Source: an uncultured SAR116 cluster alpha proteobacterium (GTDB lineage: Bacteria > Pseudomonadota > Alphaproteobacteria > Puniceispirillales > GCA-002684695). From it: 39,358 nucleotides of DNA. The stretch lies in NCBI GenBank assembly GCA_902532475.1, contig CACAIE010000015.1, positions 1-39,358 of the forward strand. Direction: 5' to 3'. The first letter of the stretch is position 1. Every line of letters starts with the position of its first letter. The notes under the pieces were generated by a model. It worked only from the letters and a program-made list of their open reading frames with translations, searched no databases and was not told the origin of the DNA. The translations under genes were made by a program, and so were the position numbers. Positions 25,187 through 32,697 of this stretch are shown here, piece after piece.

Positions 25187-27238
25187 ATGTCTATCCCAGT
25201 TTTAGAAATTGAAAATTTGTCAGTGTCATTCATGACTAGAGCGGCAGAAGTTCCTGCAGTTATGGATTTCTCTATGAAAGTTTTTGAAGGCGATGCAATG
25301 GGTTTAGTCGGCGAATCTGGTTGTGGAAAATCAACTGTTGCATTAGCAATAATGAAGTATCTAGGAGGAACCGGAAAGATCGTTGGTGGCAGCATAAAAT
25401 TTCGTGGGCGTGATATGTCAACATTCTCAGAAAAAGAGCTTGAAGACATTAGAGGATCAAAGATTGCTATGATTTACCAAGAGCCAATGGCTTCACTAAA
25501 TCCAGCAATGAGAATTTCTTCTCAATTAATTGAGGTCCCAATTTTACATGAAAATATTTCAAAGGATGATGCGTGGAATCGTTCAACTGAAATGCTGCAA
25601 AAAGTTAACCTTCCTGACCCTGAGCGAATAATGAACGCCTTCCCCCACCAACTCTCTGGTGGACAACAACAAAGAATTGTTATTGCCATGGCATTGCTGT
25701 CTAAGCCAAGCCTTCTCCTGCTTGATGAACCTACCACTGCATTAGATGTCACCGTAGAAGCTGGCATCATTAATCTTGTAAAAAATCTCAGCAAGGAAAT
25801 CGGCACTTCAATGCTCTTTGTTTCTCATAATTTAGGGTTAATACTTGAAACCTGCAATAAAATTACAGTCATGTATTCTGGTGAAACTGTTGAGACAGGA
25901 GAAATTAATCAAGTTTTTCGCAATATGAGGCACCCCTACACACAAGGTTTGCTCCGATCAATTCCTCTTCCAGGAAAAAATAAATACGATGCCCCCCTTC
26001 AAGCAATTGCAGGGCAACTCCCTCTTCCTCATGAAAGACCGAATGGTTGTAACTTTGGCCCTCGTTGTCCACATTTAGATAAAGAAGTATGTGAGTCTGG
26101 GAATATAGAAATGCAACTTATCAGCAGCAATAAAAATCATTTTAGCCGTTGCGCTAGAGTTGATAAAATACAATGGAATGAAAAAAGTTTATCCTCAGAA
26201 AAAAAACCTAAGAGTTCTTCAGGTGGAACACTTTTGACCGTTAAAAGTTTAAGCAAGGATTATGATGTTGCTGCTAATGTTGTGTTTGGAGGTAAAAAGA
26301 AGGGCACAGTTAAAGCAAATGTTGATTTAAATTTTGATGCAAAAGTTGGTGAGACACTAGCTATTGTTGGTGAATCAGGTTGTGGAAAATCAACTTTTGC
26401 TAAAGTTTTATTAGGTTTAGAGAATGCTTCTAGTGGAAAACTTGAATTTGAAGATAACGATATTGCCAACACTATGGTTGATGAAAGAAAAAGGGCAACA
26501 GTATCTGCAATTCAAATGATTTTTCAAAATCCATTCGATACACTTAATCCTAGCCACTCTGTCGGCGGCCAAATAATGAGAACTTTAGAAAAAGTTGGTG
26601 TTGGTTCTTCAGTTGAAGAGCGACAACAGAGAATGTACGAACTGCTTGATTTAGTTAAATTACCACGTGAATTTGAAAAAAGAATGCCTCGTCAATTATC
26701 TGGAGGACAAAAACAGCGCATTGGTATTGCCAGAGCATTTGCAGGTTCTCCTAAAGTTGTTGTCGCTGATGAACCTGTTTCAGCTCTTGATGTATCTGTT
26801 CAGGCAGCTGTCATTGAGTTGTTAATTGATATTCAAGAAAAATTTGATACAACAATGTTATTTATAAGTCATGATCTTTCAGTTGTACGTTATGTTGCTG
26901 ATCGTGTAGTTGTTATGTATTTAGGAAAAATATCTGAAACTGGCACTACTGAACAAATTTTTTCACCTCCTTATCATCCTTATACAGAAGCTTTACTTTC
27001 TGCTGTGCCAATTGCAGATCCAGATATCAAAAAAAGACAGATACTACTCGAGGGTTCTTTGCCAAGTCCTTTAAACCCTCCAAAAGGATGTGTTTTTAAT
27101 ACACGGTGCCCAAATGCTATTATAGGTAAATGTGATAAAATAGACCCCCCTTTACAAAAATTGAAAGAGGGCCACACAATTTCTTGCCACATAGACGCTA
27201 AGGAATTAAGCAAAAAGGGAAGTGTTTTTGCTCAATAG
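25187..27238 (+). CDS. ABC transporter ATP-binding protein, fused DppD-DppF double ATPase
   Basis: Two complete ATPase domains in one 683-residue chain power the importer. Domain 1 has Walker A GESGCGKST (42-50), signature LSGGQQQR and Walker B LLLLDEPTTALD. Domain 2 has a second GESGCGKST near 395, LSGGQKQR and VVVADEPVSALD. Each is followed by an oligopeptide-type C-terminal extension with four cysteines (C-x5-C-x6-C then a later C in the first, similarly in the second). Such motifs hold a [4Fe-4S] cluster in mycobacterial OppD, as I recall. The fused form replaces separate DppD and DppF. Its last 7 bases overlap the opposing iminopeptidase gene. Confidence 0.93.
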   Translation: MSIPVLEIENLSVSFMTRAAEVPAVMDFSMKVFEGDAMGLVGESGCGKSTVALAIMKYLGGTGKIVGGSIKFRGRDMSTFSEKELEDIRGSKIAMIYQEPMASLNPAMRISSQLIEVPILHENISKDDAWNRSTEMLQKVNLPDPERIMNAFPHQLSGGQQQRIVIAMALLSKPSLLLLDEPTTALDVTVEAGIINLVKNLSKEIGTSMLFVSHNLGLILETCNKITVMYSGETVETGEINQVFRNMRHPYTQGLLRSIPLPGKNKYDAPLQAIAGQLPLPHERPNGCNFGPRCPHLDKEVCESGNIEMQLISSNKNHFSRCARVDKIQWNEKSLSSEKKPKSSSGGTLLTVKSLSKDYDVAANVVFGGKKKGTVKANVDLNFDAKVGETLAIVGESGCGKSTFAKVLLGLENASSGKLEFEDNDIANTMVDERKRATVSAIQMIFQNPFDTLNPSHSVGGQIMRTLEKVGVGSSVEERQQRMYELLDLVKLPREFEKRMPRQLSGGQKQRIGIARAFAGSPKVVVADEPVSALDVSVQAAVIELLIDIQEKFDTTMLFISHDLSVVRYVADRVVVMYLGKISETGTTEQIFSPPYHPYTEALLSAVPIADPDIKKRQILLEGSLPSPLNPPKGCVFNTRCPNAIIGKCDKIDPPLQKLKEGHTISCHIDAKELSKKGSVFAQ

Positions 27239-28194
27239 GAATTAATTTTTTTTTTCATTTCATCTAGTGAATTAATTAGTGCGTTTTTAATACCAGATTC
27301 AAAAGCTGAGTGACCAGCATTTTCAACTATTGTTAACTTTGAGGACGGTAACTCATTATTTAATTTATACGCAGAATGAGGCGGGCATATGATGTCATGC
27401 CTTCCTTGTATAATAAGTACAGGGATATTATTTAATTTTTTAACATTATTCAAAATTTCATTAGTTTCTAAAAAACAGTCATTCATAAAGTAATGGAGCT
27501 CTATTTTAGCCATTGAAAATGCTGATTCTCCGGCTATTTCTCTGTACTTATATTCAATAGTAGAACAACTCATTTCATAGCTAGACCAAACATTTGCTGT
27601 GTTTTGACTAACTTGGCAATCTAGATTAATTATCAGTTCAGAGGCCCTATCAATGATATCAATAGATGAAGGAGTGTCTTTTTCTGAAAAATTTAGACCT
27701 TTTAAAAAATGTTTGTATGCCTCTGGGTAAAATCTTCCCATGTCGCATAAAAACCAATCGATTTCTTGTTTGGTTCCTAAAAATACCCCTCTCAAAATTA
27801 AACCTAAGCATCTATTGGGAAATTTAATACTATAATATAAAGCTAACGTACTGCCCCATGACCCACCAAATAATACCCATTTTTCAATTCCTAAAAATTG
27901 TCTAAGTACTTCCATGTCCTCAATTAATTTTTGGATAGTATTATTTTTTATATCTGCAAAAGGTTTAGATTTTCCACAACCTCTCTGATCAAACAAAACA
28001 GTGTTGTAATCATCTAAGTTGAAGAAATTATGGTGCGCAGGTAATATTCTTGCTCCTGGACCTCCATGGAGAAAAACTACTGGCACTCCTTCTTTGTTGC
28101 CAATTGTCTCCCAGTATATCTTGTGACCATCTGAAACATCTATATAACCAGACTTTTTATTACTATTATATTGGAAAGAAAAATTATTTAACAT
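27232..28194 (-). CDS. pip: Prolyl iminopeptidase (alpha/beta hydrolase, family S33)
   Basis: This 320-residue cytoplasmic serine peptidase is expected to remove N-terminal proline from peptides. The oxyanion motif HGGPG is at 43-47, the nucleophile Ser112 in GGSWGS, the acid Asp267 in QGRHD and the base His295 in ENAGHS. DQRGCGKS at 69-76 is the classic family signature. It could act on peptides imported by the neighbouring ABC system, although the two genes are on opposite strands and overlap by 7 bases at their 3' ends. It lies 68 bases downstream of carD on the same strand, with no clear terminator between them. Confidence 0.9.
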   Translation of the reverse strand: MLNNFSFQYNSNKKSGYIDVSDGHKIYWETIGNKEGVPVVFLHGGPGARILPAHHNFFNLDDYNTVLFDQRGCGKSKPFADIKNNTIQKLIEDMEVLRQFLGIEKWVLFGGSWGSTLALYYSIKFPNRCLGLILRGVFLGTKQEIDWFLCDMGRFYPEAYKHFLKGLNFSEKDTPSSIDIIDRASELIINLDCQVSQNTANVWSSYEMSCSTIEYKYREIAGESAFSMAKIELHYFMNDCFLETNEILNNVKKLNNIPVLIIQGRHDIICPPHSAYKLNNELPSSKLTIVENAGHSAFESGIKNALINSLDEMKKKINSY

Positions 28195-28262
28195 TTAAAA
28201 TGCTATACTACTTAATCTATAGAAATTTTCATAAATTTTTGTAAACTGTCATAAAGAAATTT

Positions 28263-28781
28263 TTACGCCGCTTTCATTATTCCTTCTAATTTGACTGTTG
28301 CGCTATTTTTATCTATATCCTCTATAGCTGCAAACTCTCCAGCCAACCTTTCTAATGCCGCTTGATACATTTGTCTTTCTGAGTATGACTGATCAGCTTG
28401 ATTTTCACCTCTGTGCAAATCTCTTACTACTTCTGCAACCCAAATCAAGTTTCCAGAATTAATTTTAGTTTCATATTCTTGAGCACGCCTAGACCACATT
28501 ATTTTCCTAACTTTAGCTTTTCCTTTCAATGTATGAATCGCCTCTTCCATTCGTTTTTTAGAAGATAATTTTCTTAAGCCTGAAGAGGCTGCTTTGTTAA
28601 CTGGTATCCTCAGAGTCATTCTATCATTATCAAACCTTACCTTAACAAGATCTAATAAGCTTCCTCCAATTTCGGTTTTTTCTATTCCTAATACATGCCC
28701 GACACCATGAGCAGGATATACAACAAAATCACCTTCTGTGTAATTTGTATTTTCATCAATTTCATTTATTTCTAAATCCAT
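28263..28781 (-). CDS. carD: CarD-family transcriptional regulator
   Basis: CarD proteins bind the beta subunit of RNA polymerase and DNA upstream of the -10 element, stabilising open complexes, notably at rRNA promoters. The RNA-polymerase-interacting Tudor-like domain is seen as GDFVVYPAHGVGHVLGI followed by LRIPVNKAASSGLRKLSS. The helical DNA-binding half contains WSRRAQEYETKINSG and SYSERQMYQAALERLAGEFA. I start at the ATG at 28781 (172 residues). ATGs at 28814 and 28811 would add 10-11 residues, but a predicted promoter would place the transcript start only about 9 bases before the first of them. No ribosome-binding site is strong at any of these starts. Confidence 0.92.
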   Translation of the reverse strand: MDLEINEIDENTNYTEGDFVVYPAHGVGHVLGIEKTEIGGSLLDLVKVRFDNDRMTLRIPVNKAASSGLRKLSSKKRMEEAIHTLKGKAKVRKIMWSRRAQEYETKINSGNLIWVAEVVRDLHRGENQADQSYSERQMYQAALERLAGEFAAIEDIDKNSATVKLEGIMKAA

Positions 28782-28829
28782 TTTTGCACCAATTTGCCAA
28801 TCTAAAATCATCATGTTTCAAGAGTGCCC

Positions 28830-28858
28830 ATAATAACAGAATTGAAGTTACTTGTCAG
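28830..28858 (-). promoter_or_regulatory. Predicted sigma70-type promoter of carD
   Basis: On the minus strand CTGACA (28853-28858) and TATTAT (28830-28835) are separated by exactly 17 bases, each matching five of six consensus positions. The element lies between fdxA and carD, so carD can be expressed separately from the upstream run. The -35 element also forms part of a short AGTTAC/GTAACT inverted repeat. Confidence 0.6.
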
Positions 28859-28866
28859 TAACTATT

Positions 28867-29205
28867 TTAATCTCCTTCACCAGGATTTTTACTAAAATAT
28901 AATTTATATTTATTTTCTTCATCTTCATATTTATCCGCATCTTCCATAGCATCTTTCATCTGAGTAATATTAGGCCAAATTTCAGAATATTTTCTATTAA
29001 AGTTTACCCAATCTTCTGCGCCTTCTTCAGTATCGGGTAAAATAGCCTCAGGAGGGCACTCAGGCTCACATACTCCACAATCAATGCATTCATCGGGATG
29101 GATTACTAACATGTTTTCCCCTTCATAAAAACAATCTACTGGGCAAACTTCTACGCAATCTGTGTATTTGCATTTTATACATTTATCGTTAACTATATAG
29201 GTCAT
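28867..29205 (-). CDS. fdxA: 7Fe ferredoxin FdxA ([3Fe-4S][4Fe-4S])
   Basis: This is a small soluble electron carrier of the Azotobacter ferredoxin I type, 112 residues. By alignment to that protein, Cys9, Cys17 and Cys50 would hold the [3Fe-4S] cluster and Cys21, Cys40, Cys43 and Cys46 the [4Fe-4S] cluster; Cys12 and Cys25 match its non-ligand cysteines. I start at the ATG giving MTYIVNDKC, the standard N-terminus. The open frame extends 35 residues further upstream, but that part would overlap the TerB-like gene and matches nothing in the family. The true start lies 10 bases after that gene. The physiological partner is unknown; it could donate electrons to a Rieske oxygenase, which is speculation. 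Confidence 0.94.
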   Translation of the reverse strand: MTYIVNDKCIKCKYTDCVEVCPVDCFYEGENMLVIHPDECIDCGVCEPECPPEAILPDTEEGAEDWVNFNRKYSEIWPNITQMKDAMEDADKYEDEENKYKLYFSKNPGEGD

Positions 29206-29215
29206 ATTGGAATAT

Positions 29216-29692
29216 TTAGTTTTTGAGTTTCGAAGTGTTTTGTAGTTTTGCGATGGCTCTTTTTTTACAACTTCCTGAATCGAAATCTGATACAAACAAT
29301 AGCCCAGCAACTCTCCTCATTAATTGAGATTCAAACACGTCTAAAACTTCATCAACGAGCACAATTTCCCACATCAATTCAACAATATTTAGCCTTTCTT
29401 CATAGTCCATTTCTGTTCTTATATCGTGTGTTTTTGACCAAATTTCTATCTGATCTTGAGATTTAATAATTGCCTCTTGAAGGATTGAATTAGCTTCTGT
29501 TTCTTCTAAATTTAGCTGCTTTCTTAATATTAATGATATATGAGATTTTTCTTCTTCCCCAATGTTTCCATCTACAGAAGCGGCTTCAACTAACAAGGCT
29601 ACAATAGAGCTTAAAGCCTTTACTTCTTCTTTATGAACTTCTTTTTCATTGTTTTTTATTTTGCTAACTACAGATTTAATAATCTCAAACAT
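29216..29692 (-). CDS. TerB-family (tellurite resistance B-like) protein
   Basis: This 158-residue all-helical cytoplasmic protein belongs to the TerB/COG4103 group. The recognisable motif is [20 protein letters not shown] (about residues 32-51), with the acidic DGxxxxEE metal-binding-like element, echoed weakly by [12 protein letters not shown] near 111-122. Family function is poorly defined; a role in metal sensing or membrane-associated stress has been proposed for related proteins, and tellurite resistance itself is not implied. It lies 11 bases after the S4-domain gene and 10 bases before fdxA, so all three are co-translated from one message. Confidence 0.75.
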   Translation of the reverse strand: MFEIIKSVVSKIKNNEKEVHKEEVKALSSIVALLVEAASVDGNIGEEEKSHISLILRKQLNLEETEANSILQEAIIKSQDQIEIWSKTHDIRTEMDYEERLNIVELMWEIVLVDEVLDVFESQLMRRVAGLLFVSDFDSGSCKKRAIAKLQNTSKLKN

Positions 29693-29703
29693 TTTTACCT
29701 CTT

Positions 29704-30093
29704 TTATATATTTCGCTCTTTAAAATGATTTATAAGACGTCTTTCTTTTTTATTTAATTTACCAATTCTTAAAGATTTTTTTTTGAATGTTTTGTGAAAT
29801 GTTTCTAAAACAAATTCTTCATTTTCTGTGCTATGATCAATATAGAATTCACTCACTTCTTTTGGGCTAATTCTTCTTTTTGTCAATCTAATAATTTCAA
29901 CTTCTTTCAGGTTATTTCCTTTAAAAATCTTAACCTTTGAACCTGGTTTTAATAAAGTATGATTTTTTTTAATATTACTATCATCTAGAGTTACATGGCC
30001 TGAAACTATAGCTTTCGATGCTAAGAATCTAGTTTTATAAAATCTTACATGCCATAGCCATTGATCAATTCTTTGCTTGTTTTCTATTTCCAT
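29704..30093 (-). CDS. S4-domain RNA-binding protein, Hsp15-like
   Basis: This 129-residue protein has an N-terminal S4 RNA-binding domain: RIDQWLWHVRFYKTRFLASKAI followed by SGHVTLDD and PGSKVKI (about residues 8-55). Then comes a basic tail. E. coli Hsp15 (HslR) binds stalled 50S subunits carrying nascent chains and recycles them; the same role is plausible here. The gene begins 6 bases after the helicase stop. In alphaproteobacteria an S4 protein commonly follows the Suv3-like helicase and precedes fdxA and carD, which fits. Confidence 0.88.
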   Translation of the reverse strand: MEIENKQRIDQWLWHVRFYKTRFLASKAIVSGHVTLDDSNIKKNHTLLKPGSKVKIFKGNNLKEVEIIRLTKRRISPKEVSEFYIDHSTENEEFVLETFHKTFKKKSLRIGKLNKKERRLINHFKERNI

Positions 30094-30099
30094 GATTCT

Positions 30100-32661
30100 C
30101 TAATTTTTTAGTTTTAAATTGGATAATACTGAAAATGGTGAGTTAGGATTAATTAACGTATTGTTTTTTTGATTAAATTTCTTTTTTTCTGCTACTTTTC
30201 TCTGTTTGCGCTTGATAGAATTTTTCTTCAATTTCAAATTTGAAATATTTGAAAATGAATTTGATTTCTTTTTAAACAAAGTTTCAAATGTCACTTCTAT
30301 GCCATCACTTTCCTTAGATTTTTCAAATCCTAAGTCAAACAAAATATTTGCCATCTGGTCTTTAGATGCACCCGCTATCGAAAGCATTTCCTCAGAAATT
30401 TTAAATGAACCATCTCTCGCAGAAGTCCTGATTATAACGGATAACCTTTCAACCATATCAACTCTCATTACTCTGTCTCCAAGTTTTGAGTAACCTATTA
30501 AATTGTACCATTGTTGAGGAGCACTTTCTTTAGGTGAAAAAGCTACTCTTCCATCATCTGGCAAAGAATCGTTGTAATAAGTGTTATTAAAAACCCCCCA
30601 AAGCAATGCTCTTAATCTAACAGCAACTGGTTTTAAAAGTTCAGGAATATATAAGTATTCAACTCCAAACCTAAGTCCTGCTTTACTTAATGTTTTTTTA
30701 TCCTCATCAGATAACTCTCTATATAGCTTTTGTATCTTTTTAAATGATGTCGTCCCAAAACCTTCCTTTAATTGAAAAATTATACCCCTTGCGGAGCTGT
30801 TAAACTCTTCCTCATTCAAGGAAATAAGAGGAAAAAGAAACTTTTCTATTTTATTATATACAAAGTTTTTAAGTCTTTCTGTAATTAAATTTATTTGTGA
30901 ATCTTCTAATAAGTCACTTTGAGTAATATGGATGTTTGGACTAAAGGGATCATCAGATGGAGCTAACCAGCCGATAGGAGAAGCATCCCAAAATATCTTG
31001 GCGTCATCATTTATCTCAAGGTGCTGATCTTCAATAGTATAAAAATTTTTGACTCGTTTTTTTATTTCTTTATCCAAACTTTTCTTTAAATTCTTCAAAA
31101 ATAGTCCAGATGATGGCGCAGAAGAATCAACCAGTTTCAAAACAAAACCATTTAATTCTCCCACCTTCATACTATCTAAATAAATACTACTGTCTGATTT
31201 GATTTCTATTACCAGCCTTAAATTCTCCTTAATTTTTTTCCCCAACATAGAAATTCTTTTGTCTACGAATCTATTAGTTAGTTCATTATTTAACGCATCT
31301 GACAACTTATCTTCAATAGTTAATGATATTTCTTGCCAATTATTGGAATTAGCTAACCAATCATTTTTATGACTCAAGTATGTCCATGTTCTTATAGATG
31401 CAATTCTTTGCATCAAAGTGTCAATATCTTTTGTTACTTTATCCAAACTATATATTTGACTTGAAATAAAATCATTGGCAAGTTGACCTTTTGAAATTAA
31501 TTGTTCATAAATTTTGCTTAAAAGAAAAACATGGTCATTTGTGAGGTTTTTATTAAACTCTGGAACCTGAGCTACTTCCCATAAAAGTTTAATTTCTTTT
31601 GGAGATTGAGCTATTTTTTTAACATCTTTAACTTCACTTAAAAAAACCAGATGACGGTGATCTTCGGCATCAGACTTTCTTATCAAAAATGTCTCAGGAG
31701 GTGAAGTTTCTAAACTTTTTATGAGGTTAGTAACTGATGAAAAGTCTAAATTAGAATTCCTCCAAAAAACTTTGGTAATTTGATCAAATTTAGAGTTTTC
31801 AACCGCATCAATTGTATGTTCTGACATTTCAGAAGAATTTTCAGTTACCCCAAAAGTTCCATCAGACAAAAACCGCCCTGCCCTCCCAGCTATTTGAGCT
31901 ATTTCTGGATCAGTCAAATTCCTTAAAGACACCCCATCAAATTTTCTAATAGAGGCAAAACTTACATGATCAATTTTTAAATTTAAACCCATTCCAATGG
32001 CATCAGTAGCTACAAGATAGTCCACGTCACCATTTTCATACATTTCAACCTGAGAATTCCTAGTTCTTGGAGACAAAGCCCCCATAACTATAGAAGAACC
32101 TCCCAATTGCTTCCTAATAACATCGGCAATTGTATAAACATCCGCTACAGAAAAAGCTACAATAGCGCTTCTCTTCTTAATTCTAGTTACTTTTTTTCTT
32201 CCAACATAGCTAAGGATAGACATCCTTGGCCTTCCTTCAATCTTAATTTCAGGGACTAGTATTCTCAATTTAGAGCTAATAGTTTCAGCGCCCAAGAAAA
32301 CAGTTTCTTTAGTCCCTCTTGAATTCAGAATTCTATCAGTGAAAATGTAACCTCTTTCAAAATCACTTGCTATTTGAACTTCATCAATGCCAACAAATTC
32401 AACCTTTTTATTAATTGGCATAGCTTCTATTGTACAACAAAAATAAACAGCATTTTTAGGTACTATTTTTTCCTCACCTGTAATTAGAGCAACTTTATTC
32501 TTGTCTACAATTTTAATTATCTTGTCATAATTTTCTCTTGCAAGCAGCCTTAAAGGAAAACACATTATTCCAGAGGAATGAGCTAACATCCTTTCAATTG
32601 CAAAATATGTTTTGCCTGTATTTGTTGGGCCTAAAATAGCTCTTAAGTTTTTACTAAACAT
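30100..32661 (-). CDS. Suv3-like superfamily 2 RNA helicase
   Basis: This 853-residue ATP-dependent helicase resembles mitochondrial SUV3, which unwinds RNA for decay. Walker A GPTNTGKT is at 11-18, the DExH-type box reads DEVQ at 93-96, and motifs V and VI appear as ATDAIGMGLNL and QIAGRAGR. The long C-terminal half contains the Suv3 C-terminal region and ends in a Lys/Asn/Ser-rich tail (about 800-853) that is probably disordered. The bacterial role is not established; RNA turnover is inferred from the mitochondrial relative. It follows acnA by 36 bases and begins the compact helicase-S4-TerB-fdxA run. Confidence 0.88.
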   Translation of the reverse strand: MFSKNLRAILGPTNTGKTYFAIERMLAHSSGIMCFPLRLLARENYDKIIKIVDKNKVALITGEEKIVPKNAVYFCCTIEAMPINKKVEFVGIDEVQIASDFERGYIFTDRILNSRGTKETVFLGAETISSKLRILVPEIKIEGRPRMSILSYVGRKKVTRIKKRSAIVAFSVADVYTIADVIRKQLGGSSIVMGALSPRTRNSQVEMYENGDVDYLVATDAIGMGLNLKIDHVSFASIRKFDGVSLRNLTDPEIAQIAGRAGRFLSDGTFGVTENSSEMSEHTIDAVENSKFDQITKVFWRNSNLDFSSVTNLIKSLETSPPETFLIRKSDAEDHRHLVFLSEVKDVKKIAQSPKEIKLLWEVAQVPEFNKNLTNDHVFLLSKIYEQLISKGQLANDFISSQIYSLDKVTKDIDTLMQRIASIRTWTYLSHKNDWLANSNNWQEISLTIEDKLSDALNNELTNRFVDKRISMLGKKIKENLRLVIEIKSDSSIYLDSMKVGELNGFVLKLVDSSAPSSGLFLKNLKKSLDKEIKKRVKNFYTIEDQHLEINDDAKIFWDASPIGWLAPSDDPFSPNIHITQSDLLEDSQINLITERLKNFVYNKIEKFLFPLISLNEEEFNSSARGIIFQLKEGFGTTSFKKIQKLYRELSDEDKKTLSKAGLRFGVEYLYIPELLKPVAVRLRALLWGVFNNTYYNDSLPDDGRVAFSPKESAPQQWYNLIGYSKLGDRVMRVDMVERLSVIIRTSARDGSFKISEEMLSIAGASKDQMANILFDLGFEKSKESDGIEVTFETLFKKKSNSFSNISNLKLKKNSIKRKQRKVAEKKKFNQKNNTLINPNSPFSVLSNLKLKN

Positions 32662-32697
32662 AATGTATTTTATATTATCTTTTAAGCGTAAAAAATT

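Noticed and set aside
29206-29310. 35-residue N-terminal extension of FdxA
   Set aside because: It overlaps the TerB-like gene and does not resemble ferredoxin; the standard MTYIVNDKC start lies 10 bases after that gene.
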